64,000 nucleotides of DNA, taken from positions 186,001 to 250,000 of the forward strand of contig NZ_JACHZQ010000003.1 of NCBI RefSeq assembly GCF_014193655.1. Reading direction: 5' to 3'. Positions 17,106 through 27,553 of this stretch are shown here, piece by piece. Every line of letters begins with the position of its first letter. The stretch's first letter is position 1. The stretch comes from Rhizobium sp. BK313. GTDB lineage: Bacteria > Pseudomonadota > Alphaproteobacteria > Rhizobiales > Rhizobiaceae. Under the pieces are notes generated by a model. That model saw only the letters and a list, made by a program, of their open reading frames with translations. It did no database searches and was not told where the DNA came from. The position numbers and the translations under genes were made by a program.

Positions 17106-19025
17106 ATGCAGCCGGCTTCCTATCATCTCGAAAACACCTGGTCTCCCGATGGCGGACCGAATGGCCGTCTGACCTTTACGCTGGTCAATCTGTCGGATGC
17201 GCCGCTCACGGGTTTCCGCCTCGTCTATACCTCGTTGACACGCGTCATCGATCCCAAGGCCTGCGACAATGCTGTTTTCCTTCGCCGCAACGCCAATTTC
17301 CACGAATTCGCCCCGCCTGCCGGCCTCTCCCTCGCGCCGGGCGAAAGCTGGACCTTCAGCGTCAGCGGCCTGAACCGGACGGCGAAGCATTGCACCGATG
17401 GTGCAAAATCCGCCTATCTGACACTGTCAGACGGCAGCCACGTCACAGTGTCGGTTTCCGATCTCCTACTCGAGGGCCGTGTCAGCGAGCCGCCGCCGGT
17501 ATTGTTACCGGAAGGTAAACTCGATCTCCCCTTCGCCATTCAACCCTGGCCAGCGGCGATCGATGCCTGGCCAGGAGAAGGCTTTCCGGTCGTGCTTTAT
17601 CCCGCCAAGGGAACTGATGGCGCCAGCCTGAAGGCCGTTGCGACAGCGCAGGCGCTCTTCCATCGCCTGTTCCCGGCCAATCACGCACCGTTCAGCCTCA
17701 TCGCCGCGCCACAGGGCAAGGCTCTTCGCTTCGTCGAGCGGTCGGATCTCGCCAAGGAAGCCTACGAGCTTGCCTTCTCAGCAGACGAGATCGTGCTTGC
17801 CTATTCCGCAGACGCCGGCCGTCTTTATGGTTTGACGACGCTGGTGCAGCTTCTGGACGGCGCGCGGCGCGAACCCGGCAAATTCCGTTTCCCGATCGCC
17901 GGCACGATTTCCGACCAGCCGCGTTATGGCTGGCGCGGTTGCCATCTCGACGTCTCCCGGCAATTTCACCCCAAGGAGAATGTGAAACGACTGATCGATA
18001 TCCTCGCCTGGCTGAAGCTCAACATCTTCCATTGGCATCTAACCGACGACGAGGCTTGGCGGCTGGAGATCAAGGCCTATCCGCAGCTAACCTCGACCGG
18101 CGTGCTGCGCGGCCCGGACGAACCCTTGCTGCCGCAGCTCGGCAATGGTGCCGAACCGGTCGACGGCTTCTATTCGCAGGACGATGTCAGGGAAATCGTC
18201 GCACACGCGCAGACGCTCGGCGTTGAGGTTGTGCCGGAAATCGATATCCCCGGCCACAGCACCGCCGCCCTCGTCGCCCTGCCGGATCTGGCCGACGGCC
18301 AAGAGGCGCCGGAGAGCTATCATTCAGTCCAGGGCTATCCCAACAATGCCCTCAACCCGGCCGTGGAGCCGACCTATGAATTCCTTGGGAGAGTGTTCGA
18401 CGAAATGGTCGAGCTGTTCCCCTCCGATTATATCCATGTCGGCGGCGACGAGGTGGCAAACGGTTCCTGGCTTGCTTCGCCTCTTGCGCGCAAGCTGATG
18501 GAGCGGGAAGGCATATCGGGCACTTTCGCGCTGCAGTCCTATTTCCTGAAGCGGGTGAAGGCGATGCTGACGGCGCGCGGCCGCAGGCTCGCCGGTTGGA
18601 ACGAAGTCGCCCATGGCGGCGGCGTTGCCACGGAAGGCACGCTGCTGATGGCCTGGGAAAAACCCGAGGTCGGCATCGAGCTGGCGCGCGAGGGCTACGA
18701 TGTGGTGATGACGCCGGGTCAGGCCTACTATCTCGACATGGTGCAGGCGGAAGCCTGGCAGGAGCCGGGCGCGAGCTGGGCCGGCACCGTGCCTCCGGCG
18801 CACACCTATGCCTATGAGGCAGAGGGCGAGTTCCCCGAGGAGCTGAAGGATCGGATGAAGGGCGTACAGGCCTGCATCTGGCTCGAGAATTTCCTCTCCC
18901 GCGCCTATTTCAATCGCCTCGTCTTTCCCCGGCTGCCGGCTATCGCCGAGGCTGCCTGGACACCCAAGGCCGGCAAGAACTGGGATCGGTTCGCCGCGAT
19001 CGTGCGGTTGAGTCCGGTTCTATAG
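17106..19025 (+). CDS. Beta-N-acetylhexosaminidase, GH20
   Basis: A 639-residue GH20 enzyme. An N-terminal beta-rich domain (about 1-130) and a GH20b-type domain (about 135-255) precede the catalytic barrel, which starts at YGWRGCHLDVSRQFHP and has FHWHLTDDEAWR and the catalytic Asp448-Glu449 in HVGGDEVANG. No signal peptide is seen, so it is probably cytoplasmic and cleaves imported GlcNAc- or GalNAc-containing oligosaccharides. A GGGGG ribosome site lies before the ATG. It closes the sugar island and is the strongest pointer to an amino-sugar substrate. Confidence 0.92.
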   Translation: MQPASYHLENTWSPDGGPNGRLTFTLVNLSDAPLTGFRLVYTSLTRVIDPKACDNAVFLRRNANFHEFAPPAGLSLAPGESWTFSVSGLNRTAKHCTDGAKSAYLTLSDGSHVTVSVSDLLLEGRVSEPPPVLLPEGKLDLPFAIQPWPAAIDAWPGEGFPVVLYPAKGTDGASLKAVATAQALFHRLFPANHAPFSLIAAPQGKALRFVERSDLAKEAYELAFSADEIVLAYSADAGRLYGLTTLVQLLDGARREPGKFRFPIAGTISDQPRYGWRGCHLDVSRQFHPKENVKRLIDILAWLKLNIFHWHLTDDEAWRLEIKAYPQLTSTGVLRGPDEPLLPQLGNGAEPVDGFYSQDDVREIVAHAQTLGVEVVPEIDIPGHSTAALVALPDLADGQEAPESYHSVQGYPNNALNPAVEPTYEFLGRVFDEMVELFPSDYIHVGGDEVANGSWLASPLARKLMEREGISGTFALQSYFLKRVKAMLTARGRRLAGWNEVAHGGGVATEGTLLMAWEKPEVGIELAREGYDVVMTPGQAYYLDMVQAEAWQEPGASWAGTVPPAHTYAYEAEGEFPEELKDRMKGVQACIWLENFLSRAYFNRLVFPRLPAIAEAAWTPKAGKNWDRFAAIVRLSPVL

Positions 19026-19461
19026 CCGTTCCTTGCGAGCACAGTGATTGCGCGGGGTCAGAAATCTCAGGTGGGATCATAGAAGTGGATCGCGCGGAGA
19101 ACCCCCCCGTGCCACCCTCGATGCATAGGAGCGGCTGATGTGGCGCTCTTGTGACACTGGTGGACCGGAGTGACGGTGGCGGGCTGAGTTCCTCTTGCGG
19201 AGCTGGAGTGGTGCTGGTGGACCGGGCTCTGCCTTCGCTCCTTCTGATCATCATGGAAGACCCACACTACAGGCATGGGGTCTTCGGATGCGTAGCCATC
19301 GGGCCACACATTGGCCGACCAACGCCCCCACCAATAGTCGACCAATGCGCCCCAAGGGTCACATGCCTAGAGCCGAGGGGATAACTACCTTGACACGTAC
19401 GTCAGATATTTACAACCACGGTGAACTCTGGTGCACCTGAGCCACCAGGGTCACACCCTGA

Positions 19462-19569
19462 TCAGATCATGATCTTGATACCGATGCCGACAAAAAGGGC
19501 TACAAAGAGCAGGGGCCACCATCCGGCCTTACCGCCCCTCAGGCCGCCAAAGGCAACCACAGCCAGCAT
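19462..19569 (-). CDS. Possible 35-residue membrane microprotein
   Basis: From ATG 19569 the frame reads MLAVVAFGGLRGGKAGWWPL and continues LFVALFVGIGIKIMI to a stop, that is, two short hydrophobic stretches around a GGKAGWW turn. The hydrophobic frame also extends upstream without an ATG. There is no clear ribosome site, so translation is uncertain. Confidence 0.25.
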   Translation of the reverse strand: MLAVVAFGGLRGGKAGWWPLLFVALFVGIGIKIMI

Positions 19570-19808
19570 GGCTATTATGATGAGGTGTCTTTGACACAGA
19601 ACTGCGCTGTCGGTGGAGGCGAAGCTGACCGCCCAGCGAGCATGCTTTTTTCAGCGAGCGACCTATGAGCGACAGAGCGATGTTTTACCTTTGGCCGGGG
19701 CCACCGGGTTGCGGTGCGGAGTTGGCATCTGGGAAAATCCCATCAAATGTACCAACAAAAAATCAGGATGTCAGCAAACGGTCAAGGACAGCGACGGACG
19801 CTGAAAAC

Positions 19809-19831
19809 GAAAAAACCCCGGAAATCCGGGG
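19809..19831 (-). terminator. Terminator of tRNA-Leu transcript
   Basis: On the minus strand CCCCGG, a short ATTT loop and CCGGGG are followed by six T, 49 bases after the tRNA 3' end. Confidence 0.8.
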
Positions 19832-19879
19832 CTCTTCAAGTCATTCAGGGACGTTAGCAAACGTCGGTGAACTTGGGAA

Positions 19880-19966
19880 TGGTGCCCAGAAGAGGACTCG
19901 AACCTCCACACCCTTTCGGGTACCAGCACCTGAAGCTGGCGCGTCTACCAATTCCGCCATCTGGGC
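19880..19966 (-). tRNA. tRNA-Leu (anticodon CAG)
   Basis: An 87-base class II tRNA with 3' CCA encoded. Acceptor stem GCCCAGA/TCTGGGC, D arm GCGGAATTGGTAGACGC, anticodon stem CCAGC/GCTGG around loop TTCAGGT (anticodon CAG at 19930-19932), a long variable arm TACCCGAAAGGGT typical of leucine tRNAs, and T loop TTCGAGT. It decodes CTG, the most used leucine codon in this GC-rich genome. Confidence 0.95.
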
Positions 19967-20058
19967 GACGGACACGCATGTAAGGGGGTGGCTCTCCGGT
20001 GTCAACAGGGTTTTTGAAGTTTTCATGGCAATCTCAAAAAAAGCGGTTGAAGCCCGGG

Positions 20059-21489
20059 TTAGCCCCGGGCTGCCGCCCAGGTGCGGATGAGGCCAAGTCC
20101 CTGTTCCAGCAAGGCCTTTGCTTTGTTTTCATCTGCCGCTTCGACATAGCAGCGCATCTCCGGCGCGTTGCCGGAGGGGCGGAAATGGATGATGCGGCCA
20201 TCGTTCAGCGTCACCCGCAGCCCGTCGATATCGCTCTTTGATGCCACACCCGCGACCGGTGCCAGGAAGGTGGCGAGGTTGGCGTCGGAGGCGCGCAGAT
20301 AGGCCATCAGCGCCGCGCTGGTTTCGACCGGAAAATTCTCCAGCCGGTCGGCGGCGGCAAAGGGCAGGCGGTAGTTGGCGGCGACTTCCGAGAGCGATTG
20401 TTTCGCGCGCGCGGCGGCGTAAAGCGTCGCCAGGATGGGAAGGAAGCTGTCGCGCGTCGGCAGGGCGCGCACCGGCTCGCCTTCGACGATGAAGCGGCTC
20501 GCCGTCAGCGTGCCGCCATTGGCCTCGAATCCCATGACATTGGCCTTGCCGGCCGCCAGCGCCTCATCCATGCCTGCGATGACATAGGGCGAGCCGACGC
20601 GGGTGCGGGTGACGGAGTAGGAACCGGCGGCCTCGATGCCGGAATTGGAGGTGACCGGCGTCACCACCACCTCCGCTCCGAGGAAATTCGCGGCGATAAG
20701 GCCGAGCAGATCGCCGCGCAGCGGCTCGCCGGTTTCATCGGACACAAGTGGCCTGTCGCCATCGCCGTCGGCGGAGACGATCGCATCCAGCCCGTGTTCC
20801 GGTGCCCAGCTCTTCAGCAGGAGGATGGTTTCCGCAGAGACCGCTTCGGTATCCACGGGTATGAAGCTTTCGGAGCGGCCGAGCGGCATGACGCGCGCGC
20901 CGTAATGCGCCAGCACCAGGCCGAGCAGATCGCGCGCTACCGTGCTGTGCTGATAAACGCCAACAGTGAGGCCGGTGAGGCTGTCGGCGGGCAGCAGGGC
21001 TATATTGCGCTCGAAGAACAGGGCCTCGGTTTCCGCCGTCCGGTCTTCGCCGATGCCGGGTGCCCCATCCACGCTGGCTTCGTCGATTGCTACGGCTTCG
21101 GCGCTGATCGCCAATTCGTCCTGCTTGTCGATTTCGCCGTCGGGCCGGTAGAATTTGATGCCGTTGCGGTCGGCTGGGATATGCGAGCCGGTGATCATCA
21201 GCGACGCGGCCTTGAGCTCAAGTCCGTAAAGCGCCAGCGCCGGAGTCGGTACCGTGCCGCAGTCGACCGGCGTGAGGCCGGCGCGTTTCAGCGCGCCGAT
21301 ACAGGTGGCCGAGATCGACGGGCTGGAATCACGAAAATCGCGGCCGAGCAGGATGAGATCGCCGGGCTGTGCATAGCCGCTTTTCAACAGGTGGCGGGCA
21401 AAGGCGGTGGCATAGAGGGCAGACGCCCGTCCCGTGAGGTCGGCGGACAGGCCACGAAGGCCGCTGGTTCCAAATTTCAAGCTGCTCAC
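20059..21489 (-). CDS. Phosphomannomutase/phosphoglucomutase family protein
   Basis: A 476-residue alpha-D-phosphohexomutase. FGTSGLRG at residues 6-13 starts domain 1, the phosphoserine loop is TGSHIPADRNGIKFY (Ser102; most relatives have TASHNP), the metal loop is VSADGDGDRP, and the sugar-binding loop is FEANGG. The C-terminal phosphate loop is RPSGNAPEMR. The start is GTG at 21489 with AGGAGA 6 bases ahead; an upstream ATG at 21546 adds a low-complexity N-terminus. It supplies mannose-1-P or glucose-1-P for nucleotide sugars; which one is not decided by sequence. Confidence 0.88.
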   Translation of the reverse strand: MSSLKFGTSGLRGLSADLTGRASALYATAFARHLLKSGYAQPGDLILLGRDFRDSSPSISATCIGALKRAGLTPVDCGTVPTPALALYGLELKAASLMITGSHIPADRNGIKFYRPDGEIDKQDELAISAEAVAIDEASVDGAPGIGEDRTAETEALFFERNIALLPADSLTGLTVGVYQHSTVARDLLGLVLAHYGARVMPLGRSESFIPVDTEAVSAETILLLKSWAPEHGLDAIVSADGDGDRPLVSDETGEPLRGDLLGLIAANFLGAEVVVTPVTSNSGIEAAGSYSVTRTRVGSPYVIAGMDEALAAGKANVMGFEANGGTLTASRFIVEGEPVRALPTRDSFLPILATLYAAARAKQSLSEVAANYRLPFAAADRLENFPVETSAALMAYLRASDANLATFLAPVAGVASKSDIDGLRVTLNDGRIIHFRPSGNAPEMRCYVEAADENKAKALLEQGLGLIRTWAAARG

Positions 21490-21658
21490 ACGCAATCTCC
21501 TCGGACATGTTATGCTCCTTATGGAACAAGCGGAGAAAAGGATCAACTAATCGATAGCAGCCTTGCCCGCACTGGTTTTGCCTCGAGGCAGACCCCAAAT
21601 ATGTCGATGAGCCGTCGGAGCGGTGTTGGGGCGTTTGGACCAACAATAGGAGTCCGTC

Positions 21659-22087
21659 ATGAGTGTTTTCGGCAAAATCGCGCTTGGTTGGGCCTTGTGC
21701 CTGGCTTTGCTGGCGTCGCCGGATCTCGCCAATGCAGCCTCGAACAGCCCGACAATCGTCATTCCTCAGCGCAATAGTGGGCCTACGGTTTGCGACGCTC
21801 GCGGCTGTTTCGGCTTTGGACCGCAGCAATGGTATCGGCCGCCCGGCTATGCCATTCCGAATCCGCCGCCGCAGCTCAATAACAGGAACCGCTTCGAGCG
21901 TCCCCGAGTCTATATCCCGCCGCGCAACAACTATGTCCCGCCGAAAACCAACTATCCCGCGCCGGTCAACAATCGCACCCGCCATCAGATATGGTGCTCC
22001 GAACGCTATCGGACCTACAATCCCGGCACCAATCTCTACACCACTCTTCATCATGGGTTCCAGGCGTGCCGCTCACCCTACTATTGA
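21659..22087 (+). CDS. BA14K-family-like secreted protein
   Basis: A 142-residue exported protein. A signal peptide (cut after DLANA) is followed by a Pro/Asn/Tyr-rich linker (residues 60-105, NYVPPKTNYPAPVNN) and a C-terminal BA14K-like motif, WCSERYRTYNPGTNLYTT ... QACRSPYY, with two cysteines. The family is named for a Brucella immunoreactive 14-kDa protein and is common in Rhizobiales; its biochemical role is uncertain. AGGAG lies 7 bases before the ATG. It is divergent from the phosphohexomutase gene. Confidence 0.75.
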   Translation: MSVFGKIALGWALCLALLASPDLANAASNSPTIVIPQRNSGPTVCDARGCFGFGPQQWYRPPGYAIPNPPPQLNNRNRFERPRVYIPPRNNYVPPKTNYPAPVNNRTRHQIWCSERYRTYNPGTNLYTTLHHGFQACRSPYY

Positions 22088-22243
22088 GCAGGAGGCATCT
22101 GCGGCCGGCTTCAGCGCGGAGCACATCCATGTGTCATGTCCAGAGGCTGTCGCGAAAATAAATTGCTTGCATTTCGCGCGACTTGGGCAATCCGTAAAGT
22201 GTCATCGCTTCCATGTGGTTGCGAGCGAAACAAGGAGCCCAAA

Positions 22244-22384
22244 ATGGCAAAGGGTCAGGTTAGAAGTAATCGTGAGGTGCGAAAACCGAAGAAGGATAAA
22301 GCCGCTGCCGCTCCAAAGCCACAGCCGGGTTTTGCAGTCAAGCAGGCAGGCAGCACGGTGAGCCTCGGCAAGAAAGACAAGTGA
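22244..22384 (+). CDS. Small basic conserved protein
   Basis: A 46-residue lysine-rich protein (MAKGQVRSNREVRKPKKDK, an Ala/Pro linker, then QAGSTVSLGKKDK). A good AAGGAG ribosome site lies 7 bases before the ATG, which is the main reason to accept so short a gene. It resembles small basic proteins of unknown function found in rhizobia. The charge suggests nucleic-acid contact, but this is inference. Confidence 0.65.
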   Translation: MAKGQVRSNREVRKPKKDKAAAAPKPQPGFAVKQAGSTVSLGKKDK

Positions 22385-22467
22385 CACGGTGGAGGCGCGC
22401 CAGGCAGGCTGCGCCTCCTGTATAGTGTCAGCGGCGCAACGGGAGGTTTCGCCGCCGAGCGGTGCGG

Positions 22468-22761
22468 TCAGCTTTCCAGCGCTCCGCGGTCCGTATGGCC
22501 GAGATCGCGGTCCGGATCGATGACGTCGCGCACCCGCTGCTTCAGTTCCTTCGGGCCGGGAAAGCCCCCGTCGCGCTTGCGCTCCCACAGCAGCTCGCCG
22601 TCGATGCGGATTTCGAAGATGCCGCCGGTGCCGGGGATCAGTGCCACTTCGCCCAGGCTGTCGCTAAAGGTTTGCAGCAACTCCTGCGCCATCCAGCCGG
22701 CGCGCAGCAGCCAGTTGCATTGCGTGCAATAGAGAATGGTGATCCGCGGCTTATCGGTCAT
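22468..22761 (-). CDS. SelT/SelW/SelH-type (Rdx) redox-fold protein
   Basis: A 97-residue protein with the Rdx signature: ITILYCTQCNWLLRAGWMAQEL, in which Cys12-x-x-Cys15 stands where selenoproteins of this family have Cys-x-x-Sec. The rest (LIPGTGGIFEIRIDGELLWERK and GGFPGPKELKQRVRDVI) is the usual thioredoxin-like SelW fold. The start at 22761 has AAGGAA ahead; a longer open frame upstream is not supported. A role in thiol redox is inferred from the family. Confidence 0.85.
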   Translation of the reverse strand: MTDKPRITILYCTQCNWLLRAGWMAQELLQTFSDSLGEVALIPGTGGIFEIRIDGELLWERKRDGGFPGPKELKQRVRDVIDPDRDLGHTDRGALES

Positions 22762-22885
22762 CGTCGGGTTCCTTGTTGTTTGCTGACATTTAGGCTCAAC
22801 TTTAATCGGCCGCAAGCCGGGCTCTTGCACCGTCGATCGGCTCATGCTCATCTTTGCCCGGATAATTTTTTCGGGAATCATGAGA

Positions 22886-23620
22886 ATGCGGGTCGCAGTC
22901 ATCGAAAACATGAAAAATACGCCGCTCGGCGCCCTTGGTATCGCGCTGGAAGAAGCGGGAGCGGAGATCGAATGGTTCCGGGCGTGGGACGGCGAGAGGC
23001 TTCCGAAGGATGTAACGGCGCATGATGCGCTAGTCGTGCTCGGCGGCGAGCAGAATGCCCGCGACGACGAAACCCACCCCTATCTGCCGGAGCTGGCGCA
23101 ACTGATGCGTCGGTTCGAAGAGGCCGACAAGGCCGTGCTCGGCATCTGTCTCGGCAGTCAGATTCTGGCGCGCGCCTATGAGGCCGACAACCTTATCGGC
23201 ACAGCGCATGAATTCGGGTGGAAAACGGTCGGCATCACAGACGACGGCAAGGCCGATCCGCTGCTGTCTGATCTCGCCGACGATTTCACCATCTTCGAAT
23301 GGCACTCCGACACGTTTTCGCTGCCCACAGGTGCCGTGCGCCTCGCCACCAACACGGTGACCAAAAACCAGGCCTTCCGCATCGGCCGCGCCGCCTACGG
23401 CACGCAGTTCCATTTCGAGGCCAATGCCGCCGTAGTCGAAGGCTGGCGGACAGAGTTCAAGGCGACGATCGAACGTAACGAACCCGGCTGGCTGGAGCGC
23501 TATCCCGAGATCGCCGCGCAGCATGCGTCTGCGGCTGAGATCGCTGGGCTGGCGATCGCGCGGGCCTGGGTGAGGACGATTGGTGCGGCGGTGGAGCGAC
23601 ACGAGGAGGCCATGCTCTGA
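22886..23620 (+). CDS. Class I glutamine amidotransferase-like protein
   Basis: A 244-residue single-domain amidotransferase: nucleophile Cys88 in VLGICLGSQILARA, and the His of the triad in YGTQFHFEANA (the usual Glu appears as FEAN). Oxyanion-type VLGGEQ is at 51-56. The start at 22886 (MRVAVIENMKNTPLG) is favoured because GGGAA sits 8 bases upstream; ATG 22880 is possible. The GMP-synthase-like standalone group often acts on unknown amide transfers or gamma-glutamyl compounds. Nearby genes give no pathway clue. Confidence 0.82.
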   Translation: MRVAVIENMKNTPLGALGIALEEAGAEIEWFRAWDGERLPKDVTAHDALVVLGGEQNARDDETHPYLPELAQLMRRFEEADKAVLGICLGSQILARAYEADNLIGTAHEFGWKTVGITDDGKADPLLSDLADDFTIFEWHSDTFSLPTGAVRLATNTVTKNQAFRIGRAAYGTQFHFEANAAVVEGWRTEFKATIERNEPGWLERYPEIAAQHASAAEIAGLAIARAWVRTIGAAVERHEEAML

Positions 23621-23750
23621 TGACCGAAAGCCGTCCAACGCCGAGGACCTACGCGTCTGCGTGAGCTGATGTATGCGCGATGGCTCGACGTTAAGCGACC
23701 CGGCGCTAAATCTTCGCCAAACGACGATCAGAATCGGAGGAGACGAGATC

Positions 23751-24209
23751 ATGACCCAGCCAGACTTACCCTGGGAAGGCGGATGCCGTTGCCGGCAGGT
23801 GCGATTGAAGGTCAGCGCCAAGCCGCTGTTGACCATGGCCTGCCACTGCACCGGCTGCCAGCACATGTCATCCAGCGCCTATTCGTTGAGCGTCGCCATT
23901 CCGAGTGAAGGTTTCGAAGTCACCGAGGGCGAACCAGTCATCGGCGGGATGCACGACGAAAACCTGAAGCACTATTTCTGTCCATACTGCATGACCTGGA
24001 TGTTCACGCGCCTGGAGGGGTTCGACTGGTTCGTGAACCTGCGGCCAACAATGCTCGATGATCCCCGCTGGTTCACGCCTTTCGTCGAGACCTGGACAAA
24101 CGAGAAATTGCCCTGGGTGACGACGCCAGCCGTTCACAGCTATGCAGCGCTGCCGGCGATGGATGAATATGAGGGGCTGATCAAGGAGTATATGGCGCGG
24201 GCATCGTAA
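23751..24209 (+). CDS. GFA family (Gfa-like) zinc protein
   Basis: A 152-residue protein with the Cys pattern of glutathione-dependent formaldehyde-activating enzyme: GGCRCRQVR, MACHCTGCQHMSSS and HYFCPYCMTWMFTR, which hold one structural and one catalytic zinc. A very strong GGAGGAGA ribosome site precedes the ATG by 7 bases. Most family members are of unknown substrate; formaldehyde-glutathione chemistry is only possible. About 130 bases without a gene separate it from the amidotransferase. Confidence 0.87.
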   Translation: MTQPDLPWEGGCRCRQVRLKVSAKPLLTMACHCTGCQHMSSSAYSLSVAIPSEGFEVTEGEPVIGGMHDENLKHYFCPYCMTWMFTRLEGFDWFVNLRPTMLDDPRWFTPFVETWTNEKLPWVTTPAVHSYAALPAMDEYEGLIKEYMARAS

Positions 24210-24236
24210 CTATAGCGATCGGTCCGAAAACCGACC

Positions 24237-26069
<1,833 letters not shown>

Positions 26070-26144
26070 ATAGCAGCGCCGCCCCGCGCCGCAAAGCGGT
26101 AATTATCCCGCCGTTTACGCTATTTTGCAGTCCGGGAGCGTGCG

Positions 26145-26843
26145 TTAGACCGGCCACTTCTCCAGCCGCCAGGCTGAATCCCAGAACATCCATTCATATT
26201 GGGAGGCACGCACGAAGGCGTTGCTCATCTGCTGGCGCTCTGCCGCCGAAGCTGCACGGGCTGCGATGTCAGTCAAAGCAATGACTTCCCGGGCGCCGGC
26301 TGCGAATTGCGGATCCCCATAGGTATTGATCCAGGCCTGGAACACGTTGCCCTCGATCGCCGGCTTGCTTTTGATGCCTTCGCCGACATGCCAGTAGATC
26401 CAGAAGCACGGCAGGATCGCCGAAAGCGCAATGGCGTAGGAGCTGTGATAGGCGGTCGCCAAAAGGAAATTTGTATAGGCGAAGCAGGCCGGCGAAGGCT
26501 CCGCAGCCGTCACATCCGCGCTCAAAATGCCGAACTGCGTCAGGAAGCCGGCATGCAGGCCCTGCTCGACGGTGATCGCCTTCTGCGCCGACCCGAGGAA
26601 ACGCAGCACCTGCGCATTGTCGGGGGCCTTGGCGGCGACGATGGCGAGGCAGCGGGCATAGTGCTTCAGATAGATCGCATCCTGCAGGATATAGTGGCGG
26701 AAAATCTCTGGCGGCAGCGTGCCGTCCGAAAGCTGTTCCAGTAGCGGCAATCGCTCGATCTCGACCATAATTGGTTTGATCTGGCCCCAGGCGGCGGCCG
26801 TGAAGCTTTCCGTCGTCTCAGCGCCCTCCGTGATGCCGTCCAT
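26145..26843 (-). CDS. TenA family protein (aminopyrimidine aminohydrolase/thiaminase II-like)
   Basis: A 232-residue helical protein of the TenA/PqqC fold. The active-site cysteine of TenA fits Cys146 in ILPCFWIYWHVG; the conserved FRHYILQDAIYLKHYARC segment and the terminal acidic ASQYEWMFWDSAW, which carries the second catalytic residue, are present. TenA salvages degraded thiamin by hydrolysing aminopyrimidines. ATG 26843 has GGAGAG ahead and is preferred to ATG 26873. No thiamin riboswitch is visible upstream, and no thi genes are near. Confidence 0.87.
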   Translation of the reverse strand: MDGITEGAETTESFTAAAWGQIKPIMVEIERLPLLEQLSDGTLPPEIFRHYILQDAIYLKHYARCLAIVAAKAPDNAQVLRFLGSAQKAITVEQGLHAGFLTQFGILSADVTAAEPSPACFAYTNFLLATAYHSSYAIALSAILPCFWIYWHVGEGIKSKPAIEGNVFQAWINTYGDPQFAAGAREVIALTDIAARAASAAERQQMSNAFVRASQYEWMFWDSAWRLEKWPV

Positions 26844-26959
26844 GCTGCTCTCCGCTCTTGAATGCACCGCCATATATCGACGGCGTTATGGTGAAAGCAA
26901 GGCTGCTCGCGAGGGCTTGATTCCATCATTAGATCCTGTATTTCTCTTATAGTAGAATT

Positions 26960-27535
26960 ATGGATCGAAAGATGGAACTCGAACAGGCGATCGGCATCCG
27001 CATCCGCACGCTGCGGCTGGAAAAGGGCCTCACGCTGGATGATCTCGCCACAGCCTCCGGTGTGAGCCGCGCCATGATCTCCCGCATCGAACGCGCCGAA
27101 GCGAGCCCGACAGCTTCGCTTTTGGCGCGGGTCTGCGCATCGCTCGGCCTGTCGCTGTCGGAATTCTTCGCCGAGGAAGGGCAGGAGGCTTCACCGCTTT
27201 CGCGCCGGCACGAGCAGCAGGTCTGGCGCGATCCCGAAACCGGCTATATGCGCCGCGCCGTCTCTCCACCGGCTACGGCCTCGGATGTCGATATCGTCGA
27301 CGTCGAGTTTCCTGCCGGCGCGCGGGTCAGCTTTGCGCCTCATGCGGCGAGCCGCGGCATGACTCAGCACGTCTGGCTCTTCGATGGCGAGTTGGAAATG
27401 ACTGTCGGCGAAACCTTACACCGCCTGAAGCCCGGTGACTGTCTCTTCATGCCTGTTGGTGACGGCCATGTCTTTCACAATCCGGGCCTCGCGCCGGCAC
27501 GCTATTGCGTCGTGCTGGATCGTGGCGGCCGTTGA
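26960..27535 (+). CDS. XRE-type regulator with C-terminal cupin domain
   Basis: A 191-residue regulator: helix-turn-helix (about residues 10-65, LTLDDLATASGVSRAMISRIERAEASPT) and a cupin domain (about 110-190, HVWLFDGELEMTVGETLHRLKPGDCLFMP). These proteins usually bind a small ligand through the cupin and control a neighbour. It is divergent from the TenA gene by about 115 bases and followed after 18 bases by a GNAT gene, so it may control either or both. Confidence 0.9.
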   Translation: MDRKMELEQAIGIRIRTLRLEKGLTLDDLATASGVSRAMISRIERAEASPTASLLARVCASLGLSLSEFFAEEGQEASPLSRRHEQQVWRDPETGYMRRAVSPPATASDVDIVDVEFPAGARVSFAPHAASRGMTQHVWLFDGELEMTVGETLHRLKPGDCLFMPVGDGHVFHNPGLAPARYCVVLDRGGR

Positions 27536-27553
27536 ACAATCTAGAGGACCATC

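Larger units (their letters stand above)
19026..19879. other. About 850-base region without a recognised gene
   Basis: Between the GH20 gene and tRNA-Leu I find no family that I recognise. Open frames exist (minus 19067-19345, tryptophan-rich at its start; plus 19151-19384) but they overlap each other, lack good ribosome sites, and contain repeated short blocks: CTGGTGGACCGG occurs twice about 60 bases apart. A short minus ORF with a membrane-like sequence is listed separately. The segment could be a decayed gene, a remnant of an insertion next to the tRNA, or an untranslated RNA. Confidence 0.5.

Noticed and set aside
26844..26959. Thiamin riboswitch ahead of the TenA gene
   Set aside because: The divergent gap is too short and shows no CTGAGA or ACCTGA-type conserved core.
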